A DNA stretch of 15,358 bases. Source: DATAFO01 sp046728935. GTDB lineage: Bacteria > Actinomycetota > Thermoleophilia > Solirubrobacterales > 70-9. This document shows, one piece after another, positions 1-6,904 of this stretch. A model generated the notes under the pieces. The model was not told the origin of the DNA. It saw only the letters and a program-made list of their open reading frames with translations, and made no database searches. The stretch's first letter is position 1. Each line of letters begins with the position of its first letter. The stretch spans positions 1-15,358 of the forward strand of contig JBKPFS010000103.1 of the NCBI GenBank assembly GCA_046728935.1. The letters run 5' to 3'. The position numbers and the translations under genes are program-made.

Positions 1-115
1 GTGTCGTCTGCGCCTTGCCGACGACGAACGCTCCGGCCTCATCGACGATGAACGTGTCGGTCATCGTCCCGCCGGCGTCGATCGCCAGCACCCTCGGGTT
101 GCGCCCCGCGCTCAC
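1..115 (-). CDS. Hydantoinase/oxoprolinase family protein (HyuA/AcxA-like), N-terminal fragment
   Basis: Only the first 38 codons are in the window; the gene runs off the left edge. The translation contains VLAIDAGGTMTDTFIVDEAG followed by FVVGKAQTT. This is the N-terminal phosphate-binding, actin/ASKHA-like segment of the hydantoinase A/oxoprolinase family and resembles most the beta subunits of acetone/acetophenone-type carboxylases (DAGGTMTDTF rather than DVGGTFTD). Family members use ATP to activate a carbonyl or lactam substrate in the cytoplasm. The GTG start at 115-113 is the only reasonable choice because an in-frame TAG lies five codons upstream. The gene starts 40 bp after the heparinase-like gene on the same strand, and a -10-like hexamer TAGCGT (130-125) lies 9 nt before it, so it may be transcribed independently. 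The substrate cannot be told from this fragment. Confidence 0.85.
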   Translation of the reverse strand, partial: MSAGRNPRVLAIDAGGTMTDTFIVDEAGAFVVGKAQTT

Positions 116-124
116 CGACGCCGA

Positions 125-130
125 ACGCTA
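125..130 (-). promoter_or_regulatory. Putative -10 box of the HyuA-like gene
   Basis: TAGCGT on the minus strand matches TAnnnT and ends 9 nt before the GTG at 115, so a transcript would have a leader of about 2-3 nt. No convincing -35 is seen. The same octamer GGTAGCGT also occurs 28 bp upstream, overlapping the stop codon of the heparinase-like gene, which weakens the assignment. Confidence 0.35.
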
Positions 131-155
131 CCGCCCTCGCCGCGGGCGCGGGACG

Positions 156-1967
156 CTACCGGGCGCGCGCTCGAAGCTTGCGCCGAATACGCAGCCGCTC
201 CCCCGACCGGGAAACGCTCACGGTCTGCGCACGATCGAGTGCCCGGCCGCGCATCCGCACCCGCAGCGAGCGTCCACGCGCGCGCAGCACCCGCGCCCTC
301 ACGGCGCCGCGGAGCCCGAGCGCCGAGACGAATCGGGCGCTCCGCGCCCTCGAGTTGAGCTCCACGGTCGGCCGGGCAACGCGGTCGCGGCCCGCGGGGA
401 AGCTCCAGCCACCGGGCGGCTTGTAGCGGCCCTCGACGATCGCCTTGCGGGCGGCATGCCCCGACTCACGAAGCGCGCCATGGAAGCCGTCGTCGCGCAG
501 GACGAGCTTGCCGTGGCGCCTGCGCGTCTGCAGCCCCGGCGCGAGCTGAAGCCGGCGGTGGTAGGTGTGCCGTCGCCGAGCGTTCACCACGTCGACGACC
601 AGCAACGCCCTGCCGGGCAGGTACAGGAAGAAGCGGCGGTGGCGGACGCCGCGCGGGCGCAGCAGGGGGTTCTCCCCCTCGATCGCGTACCAGCCGTGCG
701 CGTGTCCGCCGGCGAGGATGCCGCTGCCGTAGATGTTCTCTTCGTCGTCGATTGGGAACTCGGCGTTGCCGACGGAGAGCACGCTGTGAGCGGCCACCGA
801 GCGCGAGAAGGCACGCCACTTGTCGAGGTTGTAGTTGAGGTTCCCGCTGTCGGTGACCAGGTCGCGGCCACGGTCGTAGAGGTCGAATCCGAGGTCGTCG
901 GCGTGCTTGTGGGTGCGGTTGTGGAAGCCCGCGGTGACCAGGAGGTAACCGCCCCCGTCGTTGACCGCGGCGAGGCCGGAGCGCGGCATCAGCCGCAGCC
1001 CCTCGTCACCGGCGGCCCTCTCCCGTGCCCAGTCTGGCGCCCGACCCTGCTTGCTGTCGCCGTACCCAACCTGGTCGCCCCCGGGAGTGACGAGCCATCC
1101 CGCCGCGTCGCGCATCCCGGCCAGCTCGGCGTCATAGGTGCCGGGGTCGAACAGGGCGGCGAAGTCCTCCACCAGCCTGAGCACGATGAACTGGTAGCCC
1201 GTCGAGTGCTCCAGCCACATGCCCTCGCTCTCCTCGAGCCGGCCGGCGAAGGTCGACCGGAATCGCGAGCGGGCGAGCGCGAGGTCCGCCTGCCCGTCGG
1301 GCAGGAAGCGCAGGTAGTCCCCGATCAGCGCCAGCCCGAAGTCGACGAAGAGGCCGTGGTTGTTCGCCTCGTAGCGCTCGGGGTCGGCGAGCACCGTGGC
1401 GTGCTGGCGCAGCGAGTCGAGCAAGGTCGAGGCCTGAGCGTCGCTCAGCAGCCCCCGGCAGGCAGCCGCCCGGGTGACGAAGCCGAGGTAGCCGGAGCGG
1501 TCCCCGACCGTCTTGTCCGTCCAGCTCTGCTCCGGCTCCCCGGACGGAAGCGGGTTGGAGGCGATCCAGTCGAGCAGCAGGTCGCGCGCCTGCGCCAGCG
1601 CCTGCACATCGCCATCGTGCACGTAGGCGTAGAGCAGCTCGTCCAGCCACCTGAAGCCGTGCAGGTAGTGGACCCAGCTGCGATCGCCGTAGGGGTCCTG
1701 CGTCCAATCGACCGGCGGCACGAGATGCGCGGGCTTGCCCTCGCGGACCTCGAAGTCGCCCCCCTGCGCCGCAGCGACCTGCGACGGAGACCACGACCGG
1801 CTGCTCACAACGTGGTACGCGGGACAAGGTTGAAGTTCGAGGAGCAGGATCTCGCTCAGGGTCGCCGCCGACGCCGGCGGGACCGATGGTGCGCGCCCGA
1901 GTGCTCCCCAAGCCCCCACGATCACCAGCGTCGCGGCAACGGCTCGTCGCCGCCGCGTCACGAGCAC
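156..1967 (-). CDS. Secreted heparinase II/III-family polysaccharide lyase-like protein
   Basis: The product has 603 residues. A basic N-terminus (TRRRRAV) followed by a hydrophobic stretch (about residues 9-24) and an Ala-rich region ending near residue 35 looks like a signal peptide, so the enzyme should act outside the membrane. Residues about 85-290 form the alpha/alpha-toroid part, with NNHGLFVD (202-209) and EHSTGYQ (253-259). Residues about 330-600 are the heparinase II/III C-terminal beta domain, with HKHADDLGFDLY (353-364), VTDSGNLNY (371-379) and AHSVL (393-397). In this family Asn/His/Tyr residues of the toroid and a His of the beta domain carry out beta-elimination on uronic-acid polysaccharides. 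The substrate is unknown; alginate- or heparin-like polymers are both possible. Two GTG codons (1967 and 1961) are possible starts. The second lies exactly 6 nt after a -10-like TAGGGT and would remove two residues. Confidence 0.88.
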   Translation of the reverse strand: MLVTRRRRAVAATLVIVGAWGALGRAPSVPPASAATLSEILLLELQPCPAYHVVSSRSWSPSQVAAAQGGDFEVREGKPAHLVPPVDWTQDPYGDRSWVHYLHGFRWLDELLYAYVHDGDVQALAQARDLLLDWIASNPLPSGEPEQSWTDKTVGDRSGYLGFVTRAAACRGLLSDAQASTLLDSLRQHATVLADPERYEANNHGLFVDFGLALIGDYLRFLPDGQADLALARSRFRSTFAGRLEESEGMWLEHSTGYQFIVLRLVEDFAALFDPGTYDAELAGMRDAAGWLVTPGGDQVGYGDSKQGRAPDWARERAAGDEGLRLMPRSGLAAVNDGGGYLLVTAGFHNRTHKHADDLGFDLYDRGRDLVTDSGNLNYNLDKWRAFSRSVAAHSVLSVGNAEFPIDDEENIYGSGILAGGHAHGWYAIEGENPLLRPRGVRHRRFFLYLPGRALLVVDVVNARRRHTYHRRLQLAPGLQTRRRHGKLVLRDDGFHGALRESGHAARKAIVEGRYKPPGGWSFPAGRDRVARPTVELNSRARSARFVSALGLRGAVRARVLRARGRSLRVRMRGRALDRAQTVSVSRSGERLRIRRKLRARAR

Positions 1968-1973
1968 ACCCTA
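1968..1973 (-). promoter_or_regulatory. Putative -10 box of the heparinase-like gene
   Basis: TAGGGT on the minus strand directly precedes the GTG at 1967 and lies 6 nt before the GTG at 1961. With normal -10 to start-site spacing, transcription would begin at or next to the second GTG, giving a leaderless mRNA. There is no Shine-Dalgarno sequence upstream of either GTG. The 52-bp region to 2020 is shared with the divergent DUF2993 gene. Confidence 0.4.
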
Positions 1974-2007
1974 ACTCTCGCTGGCGGCGCCCGCGACGCC
2001 TCGCTGC

Positions 2008-2013
2008 CAAGCT
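2008..2013 (+). promoter_or_regulatory. Weak putative -10 box of the DUF2993 gene
   Basis: CAAGCT keeps the A at position 2 and T at position 6 of TAnnnT and is 6 nt before the ATG at 2020, the same spacing as in front of several other genes here. The first base does not match and no -35 is visible, so this is a weak call. No Shine-Dalgarno sequence is seen. Confidence 0.25.
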
Positions 2014-2019
2014 TCCGCC

Positions 2020-2628
2020 ATGCGGCGCTGGGCGATCGGAATCGCGGTTGCGCTGCTCGCGCTCGGAGTCGCGAGCCAGCTACTCGTGCCCGGCATCGCT
2101 TCCGACCGGGTCGAGGACCGGCTCACGGATCGGGGCGGCGAGGCGGATGTCTCGGTGAGCGCCTTTCCGGCGCTTCGCCTCTTGTTCGACGACGGGAGCC
2201 GGTTCGAGGCCCAGGCGAGCGGACTCGACCTCGAACTCTCCCAGCAAACCGAGGCCCTCGATCGGCTCGACGGATTCGACGACGTGAACGTGTGGATCGA
2301 CGACTTCGATGCCGGGCCGTTCAGGGTCTCGAGCTTCGCGCTCGTACGAGACGGCGACGGCCCCTACCACCTGGTCTCCCGCTCCAGGGCCTCGCCCGCG
2401 GACATGGTGGACTTCGGCGTCTCCGAGCTCGGCCTGCCGGGAAGCGGGCTCCTGGGCGGCATCGCCGAACAGGCGCTTGGCGACCGCCCGCTCCCCATCG
2501 ACCTCGACATGGAGCTGACCTCGAACGACGGCGAGATCGCCGTCGTCTCGGGCGGCGGCACCGTCGCGGGACTACCGACCGGGGTGCTCGGCGAGCTGAT
2601 CACGGAGGCGATCGTCTCCCAGCTCTAG
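2020..2628 (+). CDS. DUF2993 / LmeA-like lipid-binding protein, exported or membrane-anchored
   Basis: The product has 202 residues. An N-terminal hydrophobic helix (about 4-24) after MRR is a signal peptide or anchor. The rest resembles the DUF2993 family: VEDRLTDRGG, then VSVSAFPALRLLFDDGSRFE (about 45-64), a beta-rich core with the segment VNVWIDDFDAGPFRVSS, and a C-terminus ending in ITEAIVSQL. The characterised mycobacterial member, LmeA, is a cell-envelope phospholipid-binding protein needed for mannan chain maturation. Here only lipid binding is a reasonable guess. It is divergent from the heparinase-like gene (52 bp apart), and the MMPL transporter follows about 61 bp downstream on the same strand, which suggests work on envelope lipids. 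The ATG at 2020 puts the signal helix in the expected place. Confidence 0.8.
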   Translation: MRRWAIGIAVALLALGVASQLLVPGIASDRVEDRLTDRGGEADVSVSAFPALRLLFDDGSRFEAQASGLDLELSQQTEALDRLDGFDDVNVWIDDFDAGPFRVSSFALVRDGDGPYHLVSRSRASPADMVDFGVSELGLPGSGLLGGIAEQALGDRPLPIDLDMELTSNDGEIAVVSGGGTVAGLPTGVLGELITEAIVSQL

Positions 2629-2639
2629 ACGGGTCGCGC

Positions 2640-2682
2640 GCTGAGGCTTGAGCAGGCGACCTGCGCCGCCGATAGGCTCAGC
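2640..2682. repeat. Nested inverted repeats before the MMPL gene
   Basis: An outer pair GCTGAG (2640-2645) / CTCAGC (2677-2682) encloses a perfect short hairpin GCAGG-CGA-CCTGC (2652-2664). No T-tract follows, so it is not a classical intrinsic terminator. It overlaps the putative MMPL promoter. It could be a weak terminator for the DUF2993 gene, an operator, or chance in GC-rich DNA. Confidence 0.3.
2673..2678 (+). promoter_or_regulatory. Putative -10 box of the MMPL gene
   Basis: TAGGCT matches TAnnnT. TTGAGC at 2648-2653 could be the -35 (spacing 19 bp, slightly long). Transcription would start near 2685, about 5 nt before the TTG at 2690. This favours TTG 2690 over the upstream TTG at 2648, which would lie inside the -35. 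Confidence 0.4.
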
Positions 2683-2689
2683 GAAGGCG

Positions 2690-4003
2690 TTGGCCGCCCT
2701 GCTCTATCGACTCGGGATGTTCGCGGCCCGCAGGAAGTGGGTCTTCATCGTCGCGTGGCTGCTGGCGGCCGTGGGGACGGTCGCTCTCGTCAACACCGTC
2801 GGCAGCAACACCTCGAACAACCTCGAGCTTCCCGGCACCGACAGCCAGGCGGCGTCGGACCTCCTCGCTGCTCGCTTCCCACCGCAGCAGAACGGCGCGA
2901 ACCCGATCGTCGTCCACGTCCGAAGCGGCAAGCTCACGGACGCCGCGAACAAGCAGGCGGTCCAGGCGTCGCGCCAGTCGATCGCGGCCCTCCCCTACGT
3001 CGACAGCGCCAAAGGCCCCTACGGCCAGAAGGGCTCCGGGCAGATGAACGACGACAAGCGCACGGCGTTCATCTCGGTCCTGCTCAAGATCTCGAACGAG
3101 GAGCTGACGGAAGAGAAGGCGCAACGCGTCCTCGACGCGGCGAGCCCCGCGCGGGATGCCGGCATGGAGGTCGCAGCCGGCGGCCAGATCGGCAGCGAGC
3201 TCTCAGAGCCGGCGACGGAGTCCAGCGAGGTCGTCGGGCTGACCGCCGCGATGATCATCCTCGCGTTCACCTTCGGGACGCTGGTCGCCATGGGGTTGCC
3301 GATCGTCTCGGCCGTCGTCGGCCTGGCGGTCGGGCTGTCCCTGATCGGCCTCCTCGGCCACGTGACCGAGGTCCCGACGATCGGCCCGACGCTCGCGACG
3401 ATGATCGGGCTCGGCGTGGGCATCGACTACGCCCTCTTCCTCGTCAGCCGGTATCGCGCGGGGCGGGCGGAGGGGAAGGACGTGCACCCGGCGATCGCGA
3501 CCGCGGTTTCGACGTCTGGCAGCGCGATCGTGTTCGCCGGCAGCACGGTCGTGCTCGCCCTCGTGACCCTGCTGGTCGCGGGAATCCCGCTGGTCACCTC
3601 GCTCGGCTACGCGTCCGCGTTCGCCGTCGTCACCGCCGTGCTGGCAGCGATCACCCTCCTGCCCGCGATCCTCGCAGCGATCGGGCCCCGGATCGACTCG
3701 CTGCCGCTGCCCGGTCGCCGCCGGAAGGAGGCCCCCACCGGCGGGCTCTGGGCAGCGTGGGGGCGCTTCGTCACCACCCATCCGTGGCGCTGCGTGGCGA
3801 TCGCGGGCCTGATCCTGTTCCCGCTCCTGATCCCGTTCCTGTCGCTCGAGCTTGGCCAGGAGGACATCGGTGCGACGCCGAAGTCCACCACGGAGCGGAA
3901 GGCTTACGACCTCATCTCCTCCGGGTTCGGCGCCGGGTACAACGGCCCCTCCTCGTCGCCGTCGATCTCGGCACGCCCGCGAAGCCGAGCAACAAGTTCC
4001 TGA
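2690..4003 (+). CDS. MMPL family transporter, N-terminal part (reading frame broken at 3946-3949)
   Basis: This is the first half of one RND-superfamily MMPL transporter gene; the other half follows in the next frame. Numbering is from the TTG at 2690: TM1 about 17-36 (WVFIVAWLLAAVG), first external porter loop about 37-180, TM2-TM6 about 181-330, TM7 about 367-386. The conserved proton-relay Asp-Tyr pair is D246-Y247 in GLGVGIDYALFLVSRYR. MMPL proteins use proton motive force to export lipids or lipid-linked compounds. Up to Pro420 (YNGP) the sequence matches the family. After that this frame gives 17 non-family residues and stops at TGA 4001-4003. Restoring one base in the CCCC at 3946-3949 joins it to LLVAVDL, giving a 997-residue protein. 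Start choice is uncertain: TTG 2648 and ATG 2717 are alternatives. TTG 2690 gives MAALLYRLG, typical of the family. Confidence 0.85.
   Translation: MAALLYRLGMFAARRKWVFIVAWLLAAVGTVALVNTVGSNTSNNLELPGTDSQAASDLLAARFPPQQNGANPIVVHVRSGKLTDAANKQAVQASRQSIAALPYVDSAKGPYGQKGSGQMNDDKRTAFISVLLKISNEELTEEKAQRVLDAASPARDAGMEVAAGGQIGSELSEPATESSEVVGLTAAMIILAFTFGTLVAMGLPIVSAVVGLAVGLSLIGLLGHVTEVPTIGPTLATMIGLGVGIDYALFLVSRYRAGRAEGKDVHPAIATAVSTSGSAIVFAGSTVVLALVTLLVAGIPLVTSLGYASAFAVVTAVLAAITLLPAILAAIGPRIDSLPLPGRRRKEAPTGGLWAAWGRFVTTHPWRCVAIAGLILFPLLIPFLSLELGQEDIGATPKSTTERKAYDLISSGFGAGYNGPSSSPSISARPRSRATSS
3946..3949 (+). other. Apparent -1 frameshift site (CCCC) within the MMPL gene
   Basis: The zero frame reads GGC CCC TCC; the family sequence requires GGC CCC CTC CTC (G-P-L-L). 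One C is therefore missing, or the ribosome slips back one base: the Pro tRNA on CCC (3947-3949) could re-pair with CCC at 3946-3948. There is no canonical X-XXY-YYZ heptamer. A consensus or sequencing error or a real inactivating mutation is more likely than programmed slippage. Confidence 0.8.
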
Positions 4004-5682
4004 ACCAGAAGCACAAGGCGAAGCACCTGCAGTCGAAGCTGGAGTCAGAGCAGCAGCAGGGGGAGGCCGAGCAGGCCAGGCTCGAGGATCAGGCGGCGGC
4101 CCTGGAGGGCGAGCAGGCGACGCTCGAGGGTGAGCAGGCCGCGCTCGGGGGCCAGGCGGCCGGGCTCGAGGCCCAGCGTTCCCAGCTGCAGGCCGGCGCC
4201 GCGCAGCTCGCGCAGGAGCGGACGATTCGCTCGCAGCTCCAGACCCTGGTCGCCGAGGCCCAGCGGGTGGCGGCGGAGCGCGCGCGGGTCGCCGCACAGG
4301 CCGCAGCCCTGCAGAAGGAGCTGGCGACAGTGCGCACGCTCGAGCGCGAGACCGAGGCCAGACTCGCGAACGCGACCGACCCGAACGAGCGGGCGCGCCT
4401 CGAGGCGCGGCTCGCGCGGCTGCGAGCCCGCGAGGCCGAGCTCGAGCGCAAGCTCGATTCCATCGCCGCCGAGCAGCAGTCGCTCGCACGGCAGTCCGAG
4501 GCCCTGGCCCGGCGCGCAGCCCAGCTGCGCGCGCAGGCGGCCGCGCTGGGGAGCGACGCCGCCGGCCTCGCGGCGCAGGCGACGGGCGTCGCCTCCGAGG
4601 CGCTCTCGCTCTCGCAGCAGAAGTCCGCGCTGGAGCAGGCGGGCGCTGCGGCCCAGGTCCAGGCTGCGAACCTCCAGACCCAGAAGGCGCAGCTCCAGAC
4701 GCAGCAGGTGCAGGCGCAGGCGCAGGAGAAGCAGGCGAAGCAGCTCAAACGCCAGCTGACCAAGGAGCTGACGTATGCGGGCGGCGACCAGCGGGGCACC
4801 GATCCCCGGCTCGTCAAGCTCCAGCACGGACTCAACCAGACGACCGGGGTCGACCTCGTCTCACCGCCGCAGATCAACAAGGAGGGGGACGCGGCGATCT
4901 TCACCGTGGTCGCAACCACCTCCCCGGCCGACCCCAAGACAGCCGATCTCGTCAACACCTTCAGGGACTACGTCATCCCCCAGCGAACCGCGGACGACGA
5001 CGTCGACGCCCATGTCGGCGGCCAGACGGCGAGCTACGTGGACCTCGCCACCGGCATCACCGACAAGCTCGGCCTGGTGATCGTCGCCGTCATCGGGCTC
5101 GGCTTCTGCGTGCTGCTCGCCGCCTTCCGCTCCATGCTGGTGGCGGCTCAGGCCGCGGTCGCCAACGTGCTCTCGGTCTGTGCGGCCTTCGGCGTCGTCA
5201 CCGCCTGCTTCCAGTTCGGCTGGGGGCTCGGCCTGGTCGGCCTCGACACTGCGAGCGACACCGACCCGATCGCGAGCTTCGTGCCGCTGATCATGTTCGC
5301 GGTGCTGTTCGGGCTCTCGATGGACTACCAGGTCTTCCTGATGAGCCAGATCGAGCAGCATCGCGCCCGTTCCGAGGACGACCGCGAGGCGATCGCGGCG
5401 GGCCTGGCGAGCGGCGCCCGAGTGATCTCGGCGGCGGCGCTGATCATGATCTCCGTGTTCGCGAGCTTCATCCTCAACGGCGACCCGACCGTGAAGCAGT
5501 TCGGGGTCGGCCTCTCGGTCGGCGTCGCCCTCGCGGCGATGACGGTGCTCGTCCTCGCCCCCGCCCTGCTCGTGCTCGCCGGACGGGGAGGCTGGTGGGT
5601 CCCCGCGTGGGCGGACCGCGTGCTTCCCCACGTCGACATCGAGGGAGCCCGAAGGGGCCAGGCCGCCGAGGAACACGCATAG
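3949..5682 (+). CDS. MMPL family transporter, C-terminal part with long coiled-coil insertion
   Basis: This is the second half of the frameshifted gene. In joined numbering from TTG 2690 it covers residues 421-997. It opens with LLVAVDLGTP, the first strand of the second external porter domain. A Glu/Gln/Ala/Leu-rich coiled coil (about 441-694) is inserted there, the porter domain resumes at about 695, and TM8-TM12 follow from about 794. The second conserved Asp-Tyr pair, D879-Y880, is in GLSMDYQVFLMSQIEQH. The protein ends in a charged cytoplasmic tail. Both Asp-Tyr pairs, all TM segments and an open frame of 577 codons after the break show that the gene is either functional or only very recently damaged. 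Mycobacterial MmpL4/MmpL5 carry a coiled-coil insertion at the same topological place. The transported substrate is unknown. Without the join, this half would need an internal start and would lack TM1-TM7. Confidence 0.87.
   Translation, partial: LLVAVDLGTPAKPSNKFLNQKHKAKHLQSKLESEQQQGEAEQARLEDQAAALEGEQATLEGEQAALGGQAAGLEAQRSQLQAGAAQLAQERTIRSQLQTLVAEAQRVAAERARVAAQAAALQKELATVRTLERETEARLANATDPNERARLEARLARLRAREAELERKLDSIAAEQQSLARQSEALARRAAQLRAQAAALGSDAAGLAAQATGVASEALSLSQQKSALEQAGAAAQVQAANLQTQKAQLQTQQVQAQAQEKQAKQLKRQLTKELTYAGGDQRGTDPRLVKLQHGLNQTTGVDLVSPPQINKEGDAAIFTVVATTSPADPKTADLVNTFRDYVIPQRTADDDVDAHVGGQTASYVDLATGITDKLGLVIVAVIGLGFCVLLAAFRSMLVAAQAAVANVLSVCAAFGVVTACFQFGWGLGLVGLDTASDTDPIASFVPLIMFAVLFGLSMDYQVFLMSQIEQHRARSEDDREAIAAGLASGARVISAAALIMISVFASFILNGDPTVKQFGVGLSVGVALAAMTVLVLAPALLVLAGRGGWWVPAWADRVLPHVDIEGARRGQAAEEHA
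4009..4770 (+). other. Coiled-coil-encoding insertion in the MMPL gene
   Basis: About 254 codons rich in Glu, Gln, Ala, Leu and Arg, with almost no Pro, aromatic residues or Cys, encode a long alpha-helical coiled coil (joined residues about 441-694). A helix-breaking TDPNE (about 563-567) sits almost in the centre, so the simplest model is an antiparallel hairpin with arms of about 120-128 residues. The DNA shows imprecise repetition (gagcaggc-, gcccag-type words) as expected for such coding sequence, with no exact long tandem repeat. Confidence 0.8.
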
Positions 5683-5714
5683 CCCGGCACCATCGCGGCG
5701 GCGGCGGCGGCTGC

Positions 5715-5719
5715 GAGGA
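5715..5719 (+). promoter_or_regulatory. Ribosome binding site (or -10 box) of the metallophosphoesterase gene
   Basis: GAGGA lies 7 nt before the GTG at 5727, a normal Shine-Dalgarno spacing, and decides this start. GAGGAT (5715-5720) is also exactly 6 nt from the GTG, the same geometry as the -10-like hexamers in front of other genes here, so it could be read either way. Confidence 0.5.
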
Positions 5720-5726
5720 TGCAACC

Positions 5727-6848
5727 GTGCGCACGGCGGTGATCTCGGACCTCCACCTCGGCGCCGGCAACGACGCCGACCTCCTGCGACGGCGGGCGTT
5801 CCGCGAGCACCTGCTTGCCGGACTCGAGGACGCCGACCGCGTCGTGCTGCTGGGCGACGTGATCGAGCTTCGCGACCGCCCGATCGCCGAGGCGTTTGGG
5901 CTCGCCGAGCCGTTCTTCTCCGAGCTTTCCGCGGCGGTCCCTGATGCCGCGATCACGATCGTGCCCGGTAACCACGACCATCACCTGCTCGAGAGCTGGC
6001 TCGAGCGCCGGCGCCTCGAGGCGGCCGGCCCGCTCGGGCTCGAGCAGCGAATCGATCCGAACGAGACGGCGCTGGCGCGATTCGCCCGGCTGCTGGGCCC
6101 GGATCGCGTCGAGATCGCCTATCCGGGGCTGTGGCTGCGCGGCGACGTCTACGCCACTCACGGGCACTATCTCGACCGTCACCTGACGATCCCCACCTTC
6201 GAGCGACTCGGGGTGGCCGCCGTCGAGCGCCTGCTCGGCTTCCGGCCGGCGGGACCGGACCCCCTCGAGCCCCCGGCCGGCGAGCAGCCGATCGATCCCG
6301 ACGAGTACGAGCGCGCCCAGGCCCCCGTCTACGCCCTGCTCTTCGCCCTCGCCCAGGGCTCCGACCGCGATCGCTCGGGGGGCGTCGGCCCGACGATGCG
6401 GATCTGGAGCGCGCTGGCCGGCGGGGACAACCGCTTCTCGCGGCTGCGCGGGTGGCTCCTGGGCACGGTCGTCGTTCCGGGTGCTGTCGGGGTCGCCAAC
6501 CGGCTCGGGCTCGGGCCGGTGCGCTCCGACCTGTCCCCGGGGGCGATCACGCGCGCCGGACTCGCCGCGGTCGGGGAGGTCGTCGAGCGGCTCGCGATCG
6601 ATGCCGGGCATCTGATCTTCGGCCACACGCACCGACGGGGGCCGATGGAGGGCGAGTCGGATTGGGCGGCGGGCGCGACCGGGCTCTGGAACACCGGCAG
6701 CTGGGTGCACGCGCCGACGCTGCTGCGGGCGACCGCGGCGGAGAGCCCCTACTGGCCGGGGACGGTGGCGTTCGTGGACGACGACGGCGTCCCGGAGCTC
6801 GTCCATCTGCTCGACGACCTCAGCCGCGAGGACCTGGCGCAGCCGTAG
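5727..6848 (+). CDS. Calcineurin-like metallophosphoesterase
   Basis: The product has 373 residues from the GTG at 5727. All dinuclear metal-binding motifs are present: D8-x-H10 (SDLHLG), G43-D44 (VVLLGDVIE), G81-N-H-D84 (VPGNHDHH), H145 in ATHGHYLD and G299-H-T-H302 (FGHTHRRGP). The enzyme should hydrolyse phosphomonoesters, phosphodiesters or a nucleotide-linked substrate with two divalent metals. It has no signal peptide and is presumably cytoplasmic. Residues about 150-290, between the ATHGH and GHTH motifs, form a large insertion with hydrophobic helices (YALLFALAQ, LLGTVVVPGAVGVANRL) that may bind substrate or touch the membrane. The SDLHLG/GNHD layout is shared with LpxH-type hydrolases, but this is no evidence for lipid A in this organism. 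The gene starts 44 bp after the MMPL stop. The open frame extends upstream of 5727 through a GCG-repeat stretch, which is unlikely to be coding. Confidence 0.85.
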   Translation: MRTAVISDLHLGAGNDADLLRRRAFREHLLAGLEDADRVVLLGDVIELRDRPIAEAFGLAEPFFSELSAAVPDAAITIVPGNHDHHLLESWLERRRLEAAGPLGLEQRIDPNETALARFARLLGPDRVEIAYPGLWLRGDVYATHGHYLDRHLTIPTFERLGVAAVERLLGFRPAGPDPLEPPAGEQPIDPDEYERAQAPVYALLFALAQGSDRDRSGGVGPTMRIWSALAGGDNRFSRLRGWLLGTVVVPGAVGVANRLGLGPVRSDLSPGAITRAGLAAVGEVVERLAIDAGHLIFGHTHRRGPMEGESDWAAGATGLWNTGSWVHAPTLLRATAAESPYWPGTVAFVDDDGVPELVHLLDDLSREDLAQP

Positions 6849-6886
6849 CGACGCATCGCGTCCCCGCTCGGGCGCAACCTGTACAT

Positions 6887-6904
6887 CGACCGGTCTAACG
6901 GTCG
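6887..6904. repeat. Inverted repeat, possible operator or weak terminator
   Basis: CGACCG (6887-6892) and CGGTCG (6899-6904) form a perfect 6-bp stem around GTCTAA. The left part also contains the 8-bp palindrome GACCGGTC (6888-6895). It lies 38 bp after the metallophosphoesterase stop and has no T-tract. It could be a terminator stem or a repressor operator for the downstream gene. Confidence 0.3.

Noticed and set aside
15..2651. An 878-codon open frame on the plus strand, antisense to the heparinase-like gene
   Set aside because: It is Arg/Pro/Ala-rich low-complexity translation without any domain, as expected opposite a GC-rich gene, and the minus-strand product has clear heparinase motifs and a signal peptide.
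4045..4958. Long minus-strand open frames opposite the coiled-coil part of the MMPL gene
   Set aside because: They are Leu/Arg- or Ser/Cys-rich mirror translations of the repetitive coiled-coil codons, with no family resemblance.
5694..5713. GCG trinucleotide repeat as a phase-variable tract
   Set aside because: It is short, imperfect, and lies outside coding sequence just before a ribosome binding site; such runs are common in GC-rich DNA.
5595..5726. Upstream extension of the metallophosphoesterase
   Set aside because: It overlaps the MMPL 3' end and runs through a GCG-repeat stretch. The first metal-binding motif follows directly after the GTG at 5727, which has a good ribosome binding site.
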